Positions 1 through 11,999 of a stretch of 32,200 nt of DNA are shown here, one piece after another. Position numbers and translations under genes: made by a program. Numbering within the stretch: position 1 is the stretch's first letter; every line of letters starts with the position of its first letter. Origin of the DNA: Ichthyophthirius multifiliis (taxonomy: Eukaryota > Ciliophora > Oligohymenophorea > Hymenostomatida); assembly GCF_000220395.1 (NCBI RefSeq), contig NW_004086249.1, forward strand, positions 1-32,200, given 5' to 3'. Under the pieces are notes generated by a model. The model was given only the letters and a program-made list of their open reading frames with translations. It had not been told where the DNA came from and made no database searches.

Positions 1-154
1 AATTATTTCTATAATCTTTACTTTTCCAAAGTATATAAATTTAATCTTTTAAAGTAATTAAAGATTCTATATCATCACTATATTAATTATCATCACTATC
101 TTCATCATAGTCATATTATTCAAAGTATTTATTTTATTAATTAGTAATATTCAT
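1..154 (-). CDS. 5' end of an unknown acidic protein (partial)
   Basis: An ATG (plus-strand CAT at 152-154) opens a frame that reads leftward off the window with no TGA for 51 codons, using TAA as Gln. The protein starts MNITNQQNKYFEQYDYDEDS and continues with more Asp, Glu and Ser, then a more ordinary stretch containing ITLKDQIYILWKSKDYRNN. The acidic start followed by a mixed hydrophobic segment looks like a real N-terminus. Only about 50 residues are visible and I do not recognise the family. It lies 728 bp from the end of the nucleoporin gene on the same strand. Confidence 0.5.
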
Positions 155-570
155 TTTTTAAAGTATAGTAGCTTTATTATAAATTTATTTTTAATTGCTT
201 AAATAAAAATCTAAAATAATAAAAAAAAAAAATAATTAAAGGTATGAATACATATTTTTTTGTAAAAATATTAGAAAATATATTAATTAAATATATAAAT
301 ATTATTTAAGCAAAAATAATAATTAATAAAAAAATATTTTATTTTTATTTTTATATGTACAAATCAAATAATATTATAATTATTTAAAAAAATAAATAAA
401 AATTATATTTTAAATATTCTTATAATTTATTTATATTTTTTAAAAAAATTTGTTTTAACAAAAATCTTCATATTTAGTATTAAAAAAATAATATATATTT
501 TCATTCTAAATATATTAATAAAAAAATAAATAATATTAATTATTATATATATTAATATTATAGAAATTAC

Positions 571-601
<31 letters not shown>

Positions 602-882
602 TTTATATATATTATTATTATTATTGTTATTATTATAATTTTGATATAGATATATAATATATATTTAAAAATATATATTTTATTAACACATTTATTTTAA
701 ATATATATATATATATATATAAATATATTTTTATATTTATATTTATATTTATATTTATATTTATATTTATATTTATATCTATTTTATACACATTATAAAT
801 AATTTAAAAAAAAAAATTTAAAGATTATTATTTTAATTTAAAATATAAATTATTAGAATTTAATAAAGTAATATTATTATAT
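155..882. other. Intergenic region made of A/T simple repeats
   Basis: No reading frame with protein-like composition is visible on either strand. The stretch holds an ATT trinucleotide run around 570-633, a short TA run near 703-720 and six-base ATTTAT repeats at about 727-778. It separates the start of the partial gene on the left from the 3' end of the nucleoporin gene, so it should contain the promoter of the former and the polyadenylation signal of the latter, neither of which can be recognised. Confidence 0.6.
727..778. repeat. Tandem ATTTAT hexamer repeat
   Basis: About eight near-perfect copies of a six-base ATTTAT unit lie in the intergenic region downstream of the nucleoporin gene. 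It is a simple microsatellite with no coding role. Confidence 0.8.
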
Positions 883-3869
883 TCAATCAAATTAGATTTA
901 ATTAATATTTAATAAATATTCTTCTAATTTTTATTAAATTTCCTAAAAATTTAAGTTATATATTTATTTTTCAATTTCATCTCTATCAAAATTGTTAAGA
1001 TTATTATTTAATAGCATCTATTTTTTAAATTAAAATTATTAAATATATTTTTAATTTCATATTTTAAATACCTTTATATTATTCAAAACTGATTATATAA
1101 ATAATTTTTCATTTTTAATTAATTAAATGTCTTAATCATTATTATTTTATATAGCTTTTAAAGTAAAACTCTACAAATATTTAAACAATAAGATTACAGA
1201 ATTACAAATTTGAATTATAATATAGATATTTTCATCTTAAGAAATAACACTCAATAAGTTATCATCATAAATTTTCATTATATCTATAATAGAATATTTT
1301 AATTAATTAACTAAAAGAAATGGTATCCAAACACAAGAATCTAAAATGTTATCATAATTAGAATTATCTGATAATATTATATTAAATTCTTTTAAAATAT
1401 ATTTTCTTTATTAATAAATATTAACATTAATAGTTTCACAAAACATTATTATTAATTTACAATCAAAATAATTTTCTTTATCATTTAATTATTCATAAAG
1501 ATAAATAAGCTATTTTATCAAGTAAATAATTTTTAATAAAATAAATTTAAAAATATATTTATTCTTACTTTATTTTGAATATTTTTAGGCCATTAATATT
1601 TTTCTAATGCATTATCTCTACTTATTCTTTCTATCATACTTTGATATATTTACGCAAGTCTTTATTTTTTAATAAATATTTTGTTTAAATCCATTAATAT
1701 TAAATCATATTCAATTAAGTTTAATGGTTTTATAAAATAATCAATTAAATTTTGTTCAGTAATTCTTTCAAAATAAAGCCTATTCAAATATTATTACTCA
1801 AAATCATCTTAATATTAAATAAATTGTTTTTTTAAGTTTTTATCATTAAGGTTTTTATTTTTCAAAACAAGTAGATTCAAATAAATATTGTTTTATATTT
1901 TTAAAAATTTTATTTGTTTCTATAAAATAGAATAATCATAATTAAGCTATTGTTTTTCCTATTGATTTAAAACTTATAGAAAAAATAAAAAATTAATTTA
2001 AATATTTATATAAAGTAAATTAATTTTACGATCATCTTTTAAAATTTAATCTAAATTAAATAATCCTAATTCAGTATAAGTAATTCTTTCATTTAAATTT
2101 AATATATCCTCTTATTAGTTCTTAAAGTTTGAAATTTTATAAGCTAATTGATATGTTTATTTATAATCTTTATTAATTTCAAAATACTCGTATAAAATTT
2201 TTAGGCAAAGTAAACTTGTAAACTAATATTTTTACAAAATAGATAAAGTATGTTAACTTTTTAATTCTAAAATTAATTATTTTTATTTTAATCTAAAAAG
2301 TAATAAAATTATCTAAGCATGTAACTGTTTTATTATATTATATTTTTTTTTTTTAAAAAAAAAAAAAAAAATTACAATTATAAAATCATATTTTTAACAT
2401 TTTAAAACTATATCTTAAACTAGTTTAAAATTTTTATTTATATTATTTTCTATAATTTCACAAAGTTTTTAAATAGCAAATTCTCTTTATACAATAAATA
2501 ATTAAATGAAAGATTACTAAGTACTTTATTTATTACTTTTATTTTATATAAAATCAATTGCTTTTTGATTAAACTTAAAATATTCAAGAATAAATTCTGC
2601 AAAAAAATTAAGTGCATCGAGTTTTTCATAAAATTAATAAATCTTATCAGCATATTAACATGAAATTTATGAAACATTATCAATTATAACATTATTGGCT
2701 TAAGAAAGTTAATCGATTTCGATTTTATTATTTTCCTTTAAATTAGCATAAATTTTTTCATTTAAATTCAAATTTAAATCCTCTAAGGTAAAAATAGATG
2801 GGAAATTTTATAAGTAGTAATTATTATTCTAAAAATTTTTATTTTATTTAATAATTTCAAATATATATTCCTTAATATTTTTACTGCAATCTTTATTTTC
2901 GAAAAATCTTCTGAATGTAAAATCCAGCAAAAAATGAGAAAAATTCTCAATGTAATTATTTTGCACAAAAACTAACAATTTTAAAACTTATATAATTTTT
3001 TCAGTAAAAAAAACAATTTTTTTTTCTAATTATAAACATTATTAATCTTCTGAAAAACTATTATTTTAAACCCAAAATTTAAATTAAGAAATTCTATTAA
3101 CTAAAATATCCATTTCTTCATTACTCAAAAGCCAAAAAGCATAATTATTATCATTTTTTGGAGAACTTTTATTTAGCAATTCTCGATTCCATATAGGCCT
3201 TATTAATCTTGATAGATATAAAAGCATTCCTTCTATTTTAGCATTTAGTTTTTATCTTTTATATAAGCCATAATTATTATCAAAAATATTTAACTATTAC
3301 TATTACTATTACTATTACTATTACTATTACTATTACTATTACTATTACTATTACTATTACTATTACTATTACTATTACTATTACTATTACTATTACTATT
3401 ACTATTACTATTACTATTACTATTACTATTACTATTACTATTACTATTACTATTACTATTACTATTACTATTACTATTACTATTACTATTACTATTACTA
3501 TTACTATTACTATTACTATTACTATAACTATTACTATTACTATTACTATTAATATTAATATTGCTCTTACTATTAATATTGTTATTAATATAGCTATTAC
3601 TATTAATATTACTATTACTATAAATAATGCTATTACTATTAAAATTACTATTACTCTTGCTCTTACTCAAATTATTATTATTACTATTACTCATACTCTA
3701 AATATTACTTTTACTCTAACTATTACTATTAATTTTACTATTGCTATTAATATTACTATTATTTTTACTATTATTCTTACTCTTACTATTACTCTTACTC
3801 TTATTCTTATTATTATTCTTACTCTTACTCTTACTATTAATATTACTGTTACTATTAATCTTACTATTC

Positions 3870-3922
<53 letters not shown>

Positions 3923-4991
3923 TTTAATATTAATATTAGTGTTATATATTTATTTTTTTCCTTTATTAAGGAAACAATTTTTTTTACTCATCAATTTATA
4001 TAGAACCATATTTCTAATAAAAAAATTAAGCTTTTTTTAAAATTTTACCATCTATTTCCATAATCTTTGTTTCATTTAATTAAATTTTTTTTTTTTTATA
4101 TATAATTTAATTATTTTTAGATGTAGATTATTGTTAATTTATTTTGTTTTATTATTTTTAAAAAGATTCTATATTATTCAAATAATTTTCATATTATTCT
4201 TATAAATTTTAATGAACTTACAAGGACCACTAAATAAATAAAATAAAATAAAATAATTTTCCTATATATATATTGCTTTTTTTTTACATAGTACTTTTAT
4301 TCTCCATTACATAATATCTAAGAAAAAATTGCAAAAGTTTCTGTTAATCCATAATTTATTATAAATTATTCAAAAAATAAAAAAGATGCTTAAAAATTAT
4401 TCTATGAATTTACTTCTATAATTATATTTTCAGGAATTATGGCTAATATCTAATATAAAATATCAATAGGCCGTTATTTATAACTGATAATTAATTCCTA
4501 ATTTGTTAAAAACACAAAATGTTAAGGTTATAAATAACACTACTTTTACAAATCACTCAAATACTTATATTATAATTCGCCATATTTTTAATTATTAGAT
4601 TAATATTCATTATATAATAATTGTCTTTGTTCTTTTTATAATAATAACTCTTCTTTTAATTAAAAAGCTAGTAAATATTTAGATACGCAAAAATCTATTT
4701 CAGATATACTTTCGGAAGATATTTATTAATTAGAAACATATCCTTAAAACATTTAATCGCTTTAGAAAAAATCTTCTTTTTAACTATCTTTAATAGTTTC
4801 ACAAGTTGAAATATATAAAAATTAACTTTTATTCTCATATTATTTAGAAACAAAAATATTATTTTTGGAAAGAAAAGCATTCTAAACTTCACTTATTTAT
4901 AAATTCTACTTATAATTAAAAATAAGTTCCTGTATAATTTTTTAAAAAATATTTAAGTTATTAAATAATTATTATATTATAATATATATAT

Positions 4992-5036
<45 letters not shown>

Positions 5037-6655
5037 TAATATTTATTATTATTACATTTGAAAATAAAAGCATGTTTTCCTATTTATAATACTATTAATA
5101 AAATTCATTTAAACCTTTAGTGAATTTAATTTTAAATTAAATTTTATTACTATTCAAAATGTTAATTTCAAAATAATTTCTTATACCATTTTTTAAAATA
5201 GTCATAAAATGAATATTTTTACTTTCTTATTCTTCAAAGCATTAGAAAGAAACAACCAGAAAATTTTAAAGATTATTATCTAAATAATTTTATTCCTATT
5301 TTTTTAATATTTAATAATATTCATCATCTGATAAGCTTCCTAAGAAATTCACATTATCATTCTAAATATCATATATATCAATTCTTTAAGAAATATCTTT
5401 TTTTTTTCCGAAAAAAAAATTTTCGCCTTTAAAAATACTTTTTCTATTGTCTATACTTACAAGGGAATATAATAAATTTCTAGAATTATCAATATTTAAT
5501 TAAACAACTTCTTAATTTTTAACTAAGTAATTCCAATATTATCTAAATTTTATATTTTTTTTTATATTTATTTTTTATAAATTAAAATCAATTTTCTTTA
5601 TAATTCCTGTATTTCCTCCTACATATAAATCTCCTTTACTACTAAACTACATCGTATTTATAAATTCATGATTTGTGAATGCATTTAAATTTATATCATC
5701 GATTATTATTTAATTTTTTTAATTAAAATATATATATTTTAAACGAATTTCTGTTCTAAATGATATTGCTAATATATCTTTAATACCATTTTATTAAAAT
5801 ATTATGTTCTTTGGTTATCCATAACATAAATGTGTAATCTTATCTTCTAAAGTAAATTAAAAAGCCTATGATTATTCGTCTTTTTATTAATAAAAATTCC
5901 AAAGAAACAACTATTCATCGATAGAGATCCATATTAAATTTAATTCTTCAATAAAGCCCTTTTATAATTTATTTATTTATATAATATTTTATAAATAAAT
6001 TAGTTTTTGTAATATGTTTTATTAATTTTAATTTTTAAATCATGTTACTTTTTGAATAAATAGAGCTTTATCTTTATTGTCTTGGTAATATTATTAAATA
6101 TTTGTTGGATATTATAATTTTCTTATTAAATTCAAGTTATTTCCGGATAATAAATAATAATCTAATATATATGTATAAAAAAAATCATATTCGAAAACAT
6201 ATTTTTTTTAAAAAAAAATAAAAAATTATATTACTATTTTATGCAATATTTTCAACATCATTGCCTATTTCGTCTTATTTTAAAAATTAATTTATTAAAT
6301 AGGAAATTTCTTTTTAGGATTAATTTTCTTATTCTAATTTTTCTTAATAAGCAAATGCTTATTATATTTCTTTTTCTAAATGCTTTTCTTTTAATTTAGA
6401 AACTTATTATTGATAATCCTATTTTTGCAGGTTTACTAAAATAATTGTTTCATCTAAATATTTTTCAGTTTCTTATTGCTATTTGTAACCTTTTAATATA
6501 TTTGAAATACGCAAATTATCTCTTCTAGTTTATTACTATTATATATTTTGCTCAATTTTTATTTATTATTATTCTTATTATTGTTCTTATTTTTACTCGG
6601 AATTTTTATTAAAGAAATTGTCAAAACTTTACCTAAGTCTTTTTTATAAAATCAT
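883..6655 (-). CDS. NUP155: Nuclear pore scaffold protein, Nup155/Nup170 family, with large polyQ insertion
   Basis: Inner-ring nuclear pore scaffold protein: an N-terminal beta-propeller followed by an alpha-solenoid. The start is the ATG at 6655-6653 (MILQKRLRQSFDNF). Propeller landmarks match my recollection of human Nup155: ISIDEQLFLWNF (human IDSDIFMWNY) near 5895-5935 and LNIDNSRNLLYS (human AIDNSRNILYT) near 5460-5495. The solenoid contains LLYLSRLIRPIWNREL (human YFSRI...IW) near 3175-3225, then LNLNERITYTELG near 2070-2100, and the C-terminus reads NFQEIQQKLEEYL before TGA at 885-883. Introns that can be placed are 6162-6234, 5959-6048, 1510-1568 and 1018-1071; others were not resolved, including a likely one over the TA tract near 5000. 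The animal protein is about 1,390 residues. This one is clearly longer, largely because the flexible loop between propeller and solenoid holds a Gln/Glu/Tyr-rich tract (3294-3960). I did not trace every codon, so further small introns or indels are possible. Confidence 0.88.
3293..3545 (-). repeat. Hexanucleotide repeat encoding polyglutamine from TAA/TAG codons
   Basis: About 40 copies of a six-base unit (ACTATT on the plus strand) lie inside the nucleoporin gene. In the frame continuous with the conserved residues on both sides (plus-strand codon starts divisible by 3), the minus strand reads alternating TAG and TAA, which is Gln in this code: about 77 codons in a row from 3524 down to 3294, then one Leu, then about eight more Gln. 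The repeat decays leftward in the protein (3552-3960) into a Gln-rich mixture with Glu, Tyr, Lys and Leu. One other frame reads Ser-Asn repeats, but it is not continuous with the conserved exons. Confidence 0.85.
4982..5033. repeat. TA dinucleotide tract inside the nucleoporin gene
   Basis: Two runs of alternating TA with a one-base interruption lie within the span of the Nup155-like gene. TA tracts of this type sit in introns elsewhere in this window (in the calcium-channel gene), so this one is probably intronic. I did not resolve its exact splice sites. Confidence 0.8.
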
Positions 6656-6890
6656 ATTTATTTTTAAATATTTTTTTATTTATTTATTTTTAAAAATTTT
6701 TTTTGACTTCTTATATTTATTTAATTATTAATAATTTACATATTGATTATTAAAAATAATATATATATATATAAGTATTTTTATTTAAATTAATAAAAAA
6801 TATATATTATTTTAAAATAATATAAATAAATGTATTTTTTTCAATAAATTTTAATTATTGTAATTAAATATATATTTTTATATATAAAAA

Positions 6891-8511
6891 TCAATCTTTA
6901 TGAAACAAGAAATAAAAAACTAAAACGCAAAACCCAATAATAGTAGCCCAAGTGCTTATATAATAAGGATAAGCCTATTCTAAATATCTTGGATATTCAT
7001 TATGTTTAAAAGGTCTAACAGTAACCTTATAATATTATAAAGAAATTAAAATTAAAAATATATATATTTTATATTTACTTTTGTTGCTTCGTAAATAAAA
7101 TTAAATCCAGGTTTTTCATATTTTATATTAAATTTGAATACACCATGTTTTTCAGGAACCTAATTTTGTAAAATAATAATTTTATTAATAAAAAAAAATG
7201 AATTTTATTTTCATACTTAAAATTTTGCTTTATAAAGTGCTGTATTTTAAACATTTTTCAAAGGCATTCTAACATAAGGATCCAACATAATAAATTCGAC
7301 TGTAAGATCATCTGTAACGTAAGGATTCCAAGTATTTGTTAATCTATTCCACATAAATATTTCAATTGAATATTCGCATTTATCTCCTACTCTATATTCA
7401 GTAACTTTTTAAGATTATCCATCTAAAGTATTATTTATTTTTCCTACTTTTAATATACCAGTTTCTCCGAAATTCCATAACATTATATTTTACATAAATT
7501 CTCTATTTGAAAATTTTCTATATTTTTTTTTTATATAAATTTCAATTAAAAAAATAAATATCTAAATTAAATATAAATAAAAGTACTCTTATTTGTAAAA
7601 TTCATTACTAAATAATTCTATTGATCCAGTTAAAATAGCTCTTGCATTATTTCTTCCCTTTTTTATATTTTTTATTTTTTAATTTAATTTTTTTTATTTA
7701 TTACTTAAACTCCTGCAACTAAAATAATGTGATTTCCAGTATTTTCTGTTTCACTTTTTTCATAATTATATGAATAAGTAGTATCTTCTGCTCTTAATAT
7801 TCCATAAACTTGATTCATTTCATAAGGAGCCATAGAAATACCTGATCCTTTATATAAAATAGGATATTTTAATTAAGGACAAATAACAGGTTAATTAATT
7901 ATATTATTCGAAAATATTTAATTATTATCAATTTAATCTGCATAATTAAAATGATCTAAAACACTAGAACCCTATTTTTATTTAGATTAATAATTTTATA
8001 TAATAAATATATCTTTTTAACTATGCTATCTAAATCTACTCCGAATTCATTAAAAATCTATCTTATAGTTTTAGATGCGTCTATATCAGACGCAATAAAA
8101 ACATTTCTTCCAGAATCGAAAAAATCAATTATTTTATTTTTAGTTAAACCTTTTCCATCTGTTATTATATATATATATTAATAATAAGAATTTTTATATT
8201 TAAAACCCATTGGTTAAGTTGCTATTATAATCATTTTATCATAATTGTATTCTCCATATGTCATTAATTTTATTAATGGAGAATTGATTGCTCTAAAATC
8301 TAACTCATATCCATTTTCTTTATATTTTTATGATTTAATATAAATATAAAAAATATTCACTTCTTAAATCATTAAAAAAAGTTGAATGGGTATGTTAATA
8401 TGTAGAACTATCTACTACTACAATCGTCTTTATTTTTTTTATAGTTTATACTGATTATAAAGAATTGATAATAAATAGTAAAATTAAAAATAGTATAAAA
8501 GTGTTTTTCAT
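6891..8511 (-). CDS. DDOST: Oligosaccharyltransferase 48-kDa subunit (OST48/WBP1/DDOST)
   Basis: Non-catalytic, ER-membrane subunit of the complex that transfers the preassembled glycan to Asn residues of nascent proteins. Seven exons join exactly in frame: 8511-8361, 8317-8022, 7971-7705, 7657-7587, 7517-7217, 7159-7079, 7025-6891, giving 433 residues plus TGA (human mature protein about 440). The N-terminus MKNTFILFLILLFIINS is a clear signal peptide. Family landmarks seen: TIVVVDSSTY, LRKNGYELDF (human LKDRGFELTF), GSGISMAPYEMNQVYGILRA (human GVGMV...LDILT), GRNNARAILTGSIELFSNEF (human [20 protein letters not shown]), and a C-terminal YLEQAYPYYISTWATIIGF leading into one transmembrane helix with a short cytosolic tail ending FHKD. 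All six introns (43-69 nt) are GT...AG. A complete, intact gene. Confidence 0.95.
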
Positions 8512-9056
8512 TTATATTATATATTTTTTTATATTTATATATCTTATAAATATTATTTTAGTAAATATTTGACTATTTTTTTTTTTTTTTTTTTAAATCT
8601 TAATTCTATATATAATTTATAAAAACAATTTTAATATTAAAAGATAAAAAAAAAAACATTTTTTTAAAAAATAATATTGATTGCATAATTAAAAATATCT
8701 TATTATATTATAATTAAAATAAAGGTTAAGAAAAAATAAATCATTATTTTTATTATACTTTTTAATTAATTATTATTAATTAATTAAAGACATTTATTAA
8801 TAATTTCAAATATATACTATTTTTCAAAAATAAATATTTATAAATTTCTTTTTTTTAAAAAAAAAGAATTTACTAAAATTTTTATAATATTTTAAACAAT
8901 AAAAGATTTAAAAATTAAAATCAGAATATTAATTAAAGACACAAATATAAAAAAAATATAAATATATTTGATATTAGTTATAAAAATAAAAATAAAAAAA
9001 ATGTCATATTAATTAAATATATTCTATTTAATTTTAATAATATTCACTTAAAAATA
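8512..9056. other. Intergenic, A/T-rich, no gene seen
   Basis: This lies between the OST48 start and the PEX19 stop, both on the minus strand. It contains homopolymer runs of A and T and no frame with protein-like composition. It should carry the OST48 promoter. Confidence 0.6.
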
Positions 9057-9923
9057 TCAAAAAATATTACAAGCATCTTAAGGATTACCACCAATATTAT
9101 TATTATTATTGCTATTAGAATTTTATTATGAATTTGACTATTATGTAAAAAGATTAAAAGGACTTTCACCTCCAAAAGCATTAAGTAAAGGGGCAGGAGG
9201 TTGACCATATTCTTGCATTTCTTCGAATTTTTCAATCATTTTATCTTTATTATTTGGCTCATTTTTTACAATTTCAAGAATTTAGTTTATACATTTTGCT
9301 TATTTTTCATATCTATTATATTCTTCTTGACTTATTTTATCTTTATTATCTTTTAAAAATTCTGCGTATTTAGCTTATGAATCAATCAAAGGTTCTTCTA
9401 AAACATCTTTGTCCATAAATTCTTATAATAAATGATTTGCTAATTCATCAAATTACGGATTATTTTCAAAATTACTAAACATATCGCCTATATTATTTGG
9501 ATTAAATTAAGTATTGCCTTAATTACTATTTGATTATTCTTATTAATTATTAGTTTAAGTTGATTGTTATCCGATATCACTCATTAAATTTTACATCATT
9601 TTACCTAATTAATCTAAACCTTATTATGGATTTCCTGTTTAAATATTTTTTAAAAAGTCATCATATTCTTTTTGTAATTATGGATCTATATCTTAGTCAT
9701 CTTCATTTAATTTTTATAAATATATTATAAAAATATATAATTTTTAACCTTATAAACTTTTTTCATCATGAGTAACATTTAATTATTCATTATCAAATCC
9801 ATTCAATGCATTATCTAAATCATCAATTATATTAGCATCTTTATCATTTAAGGGTATATTTTATATATTTTAGTCATTAAATTCTTAATAATTATGATTA
9901 TGTTCAAAATTTTATTAATTCAT
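9057..9923 (-). CDS. PEX19: Peroxisomal membrane-protein import receptor PEX19
   Basis: PEX19 is the farnesylated, mostly cytosolic chaperone that binds newly made peroxisomal membrane proteins and docks on PEX3. The N-terminal half is acidic and Gln/Asn-rich (MNQQNFEHNHNY...), followed by NPQFDELANHLLQEFMDKDV and EPLIDSQAKYAEFLKDNKD. The core ends with KMIEKFEEMQEYGQPPAPLL, matching the family pattern of a long helix closed by G-x-PP-x-L. The last four residues are CNIF, a CaaX prenylation box, directly before TGA at 9059-9057. A 48-nt GT...AG segment (9701-9748) is probably an intron: it is a multiple of three with no TGA, but it would add the oddly hydrophobic KLYIFIIYLQK to a polar region. 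Spliced length is 272 residues, against about 300 in animals. It is divergently paired with a peroxisomal thiolase. Confidence 0.9.
9701..9748 (-). other. Probable 48-nt in-frame intron in PEX19
   Basis: On the minus strand it begins GTTAAAAATT and ends AAATGAAG. Its length is divisible by three and it contains no in-frame TGA, so retention would not break the protein. Removing it joins SLQ directly to DDQDIDPQLQKEY, which keeps the acidic character of the region. The call rests on splice signals and composition only. Confidence 0.6.
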
Positions 9924-10435
9924 TTTTAAATTAAATATTATATTATTTTTTATAATTTTATATTAAGATAGATTTTAGTTTTATAAAATTATATAGTATT
10001 AAAATAATAGCTTTTTTATATGAAAAAAAAATAAAAAATTTAAAGTAAAAATATATATATAATAAATGTTAAAAATTATAATAATATAAATAAAAAATAA
10101 TTAAATAAATAAAATATTATTAAAGATATGAGTTAAATATAAGATTTATATAATAAATAAAATTTATATTTTAAATAATAATGAAATTATTAAAAATATG
10201 AAAAAAATAAAAAAATTTAAATATTTTAATAAATAAATAAATAATTAAATAAATAAATAAATAAATTAATTAATTAATATAAAAATGAATTTATAAATAA
10301 ATAAAATAATATATTTTTACCATATTAATACTTAATAAATAAGTTAAATTTCTTAATATAAAAAATATATTTACTTTTTTAAAAAAAAATATACAAAAAA
10401 TCAAATTTTTTTTTTATTTTTTATTTTATATAAAA
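9924..10435. promoter_or_regulatory. Shared 512-bp divergent intergenic region of PEX19 and thiolase
   Basis: This is the only sequence between the start codons of two oppositely directed peroxisomal genes, so both promoters must lie here or overlap the genes. It is almost pure A+T with AAATAAAT-type tandem runs near 10225-10270. No specific binding motif can be recognised. A bidirectional promoter is inferred from the geometry alone. Confidence 0.45.
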
Positions 10436-11722
10436 ATGTAAAGATTATCTTTTATAATAATTAATTATAAGTTAATTAGGTATCTAATTAATAATCTCCA
10501 GACGACGTCGTTATTTGTGCTGCTGTCAGAACTCCATTAACTAAAGCTAATAGAGGTTTATTAAAAGATACAGCTCCTGAATTAATGTTAAAACCCGTTT
10601 TTGAGGATTTATTAAGAAGAACAAATTTAAATCCTTCTTTAGTTGAAGATATTACTGTTGGAAATGTGTTATAAATTGGTTCTGGTGAATTTTAAGCAAG
10701 AATCGCATCTTTTTTAGCCGGATTTCCTTATACTACATCGGTTGTTGCTATAAACAGATTATGTAGTTCTGGTTTAGAAGCATGTGCTATAATTGCATCT
10801 AAGATTAAATTAGGTTCTATTGATATTGGTATAGGCGCTGGAGTAGAAAATATGTCTATGTACGACATGAATAAAAGTGTAGATCCTGAAAAACTATCAG
10901 ATGCAGTCTTTGAACATGAATAAGCAAGAAATTGTCTGATTCCTATGGGTGTTACTTCTGAAAATGTTGCCGAAAAATACAATGTTTCTAAACTAGATTA
11001 AGATAAATTGGCTGTTGATTCTCACCGTAAAGCCGCTTTTGCCTAAGAACAAGGTCTTTTTGACTCCGAAATAGTTTCATTTACAGTCACAGTTAAAGAT
11101 AAAGACGGAAACGAAAAATAAGTTGTTGTTAATAAAGATGATGGTATAAGAAAAGAAACAACAGTCTAAAGTTTATAAAAACTAAAACCTGCATTTAAGA
11201 AAGATGGGTCTACAACTGCTGGTAATGCCTCTTAAGTAACTGAAGGTGCAGCTGGTGTACTTTTAGCAAGAAGATCAGTCGCATAAAAATTAGGTTTACC
11301 AATTCTTGCTAAATTTGTTACTTATTCTGTTTCTGGAGTTCCTCCTGAAATTATGGGTATTTATAAAAATTATATTTATTAATTATTTTATTATATTTTT
11401 AGGTGTTGGCCCTGCCTTCGCTATTCCTGAAGCTTTGAAAAAAGCCGGATTAAAAACTACTGATATCGATATTTATGAAATTAATGAAGCTTTCGCAAGT
11501 TAAGCTTTATATTGTTGTTAAAAATTAGGATTAGATATGAAAAAAGTTAATCCTAAAGGAGGTGCTATTGCATTAGGCCATCCTTTAGGATGCACAGGAG
11601 CTAGATAAATTGCTACTCTAATTCCTGAATTGAAAAGATAAAAAGCAAAATATGGTGTTGTTTCTATGTGTATTGGATCTGGTATGGGAGCTGCTGCAGT
11701 TATTTAAAATGAATAAAATTGA
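10436..11722 (+). CDS. ACAA1: Peroxisomal 3-ketoacyl-CoA thiolase (ACAA1/KAT type), PTS2-bearing, one apparent frameshift
   Basis: Catalyses the last, thiolytic step of peroxisomal beta-oxidation. From [12 protein letters not shown] onward the match to peroxisomal thiolase is close throughout: nucleophile region [13 protein letters not shown] (Cys), [75 protein letters not shown] (His) and [14 protein letters not shown] (second Cys). One intron, 11357-11402, splits MG and VGPA. The stop is TGA at 11720-11722. The ATG at 10436 starts MQRLSF, but the frame shifts by one base at about 10454-10459. Past it the protein reads NNQLQVNQVSNQQSPDD. Allowing one missing A gives RLSFINNQL, a perfect PTS2 peroxisome-import signal (R-L-x5-Q-L), and a total of 413 residues (human 424). 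The frameshift is most likely an assembly error. Confidence 0.94.
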
Positions 11723-11999
11723 ATAATTTTTTTTTTATATTAAATTTGGATATTATTTTTTTTTTATTTTTTATTTTTTATTTTTTTTTTCTTTATTTTT
11801 TAAAAACAAATTACTTATGTTTTAATTTATTGTTAATACCTTATTTTTAAATTAAATAGATTGTCATTTATTTTTTATTTAGAATAAGATAATTTTCGCT
11901 TATAATAAAATTTTAATTATATTTATTAAAAATTATAATACTTTAAAAATATTCGAAGAAAAAAAAATATAATTTTAAAACCATGTTTTAATAGTTTAA
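11723..11999. other. Intergenic, T-rich thiolase 3' flank
   Basis: It begins with runs of T directly after the thiolase TGA, as expected for a 3' untranslated region and polyadenylation zone in this genome. I see no gene in it. Confidence 0.55.

Noticed and set aside
3290-3694. Long Ser-Asn repeat protein on the minus strand starting MSNSNNNNLSKSKS
   Set aside because: It is only the hexamer repeat read in a frame that is not continuous with the conserved nucleoporin exons. The continuous frame reads polyglutamine with the ciliate code.
3741-4040. Leucine-rich 99-residue hydrophobic ORF on the plus strand
   Set aside because: It is the complement of the same low-complexity tract. Poly-Leu/Ile/Phe here is an artefact of reading the repeat on the wrong strand.
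10728-10982. 84-residue ORF on the minus strand within the thiolase gene
   Set aside because: It is the antisense shadow of a strongly conserved thiolase exon, with no family resemblance of its own.
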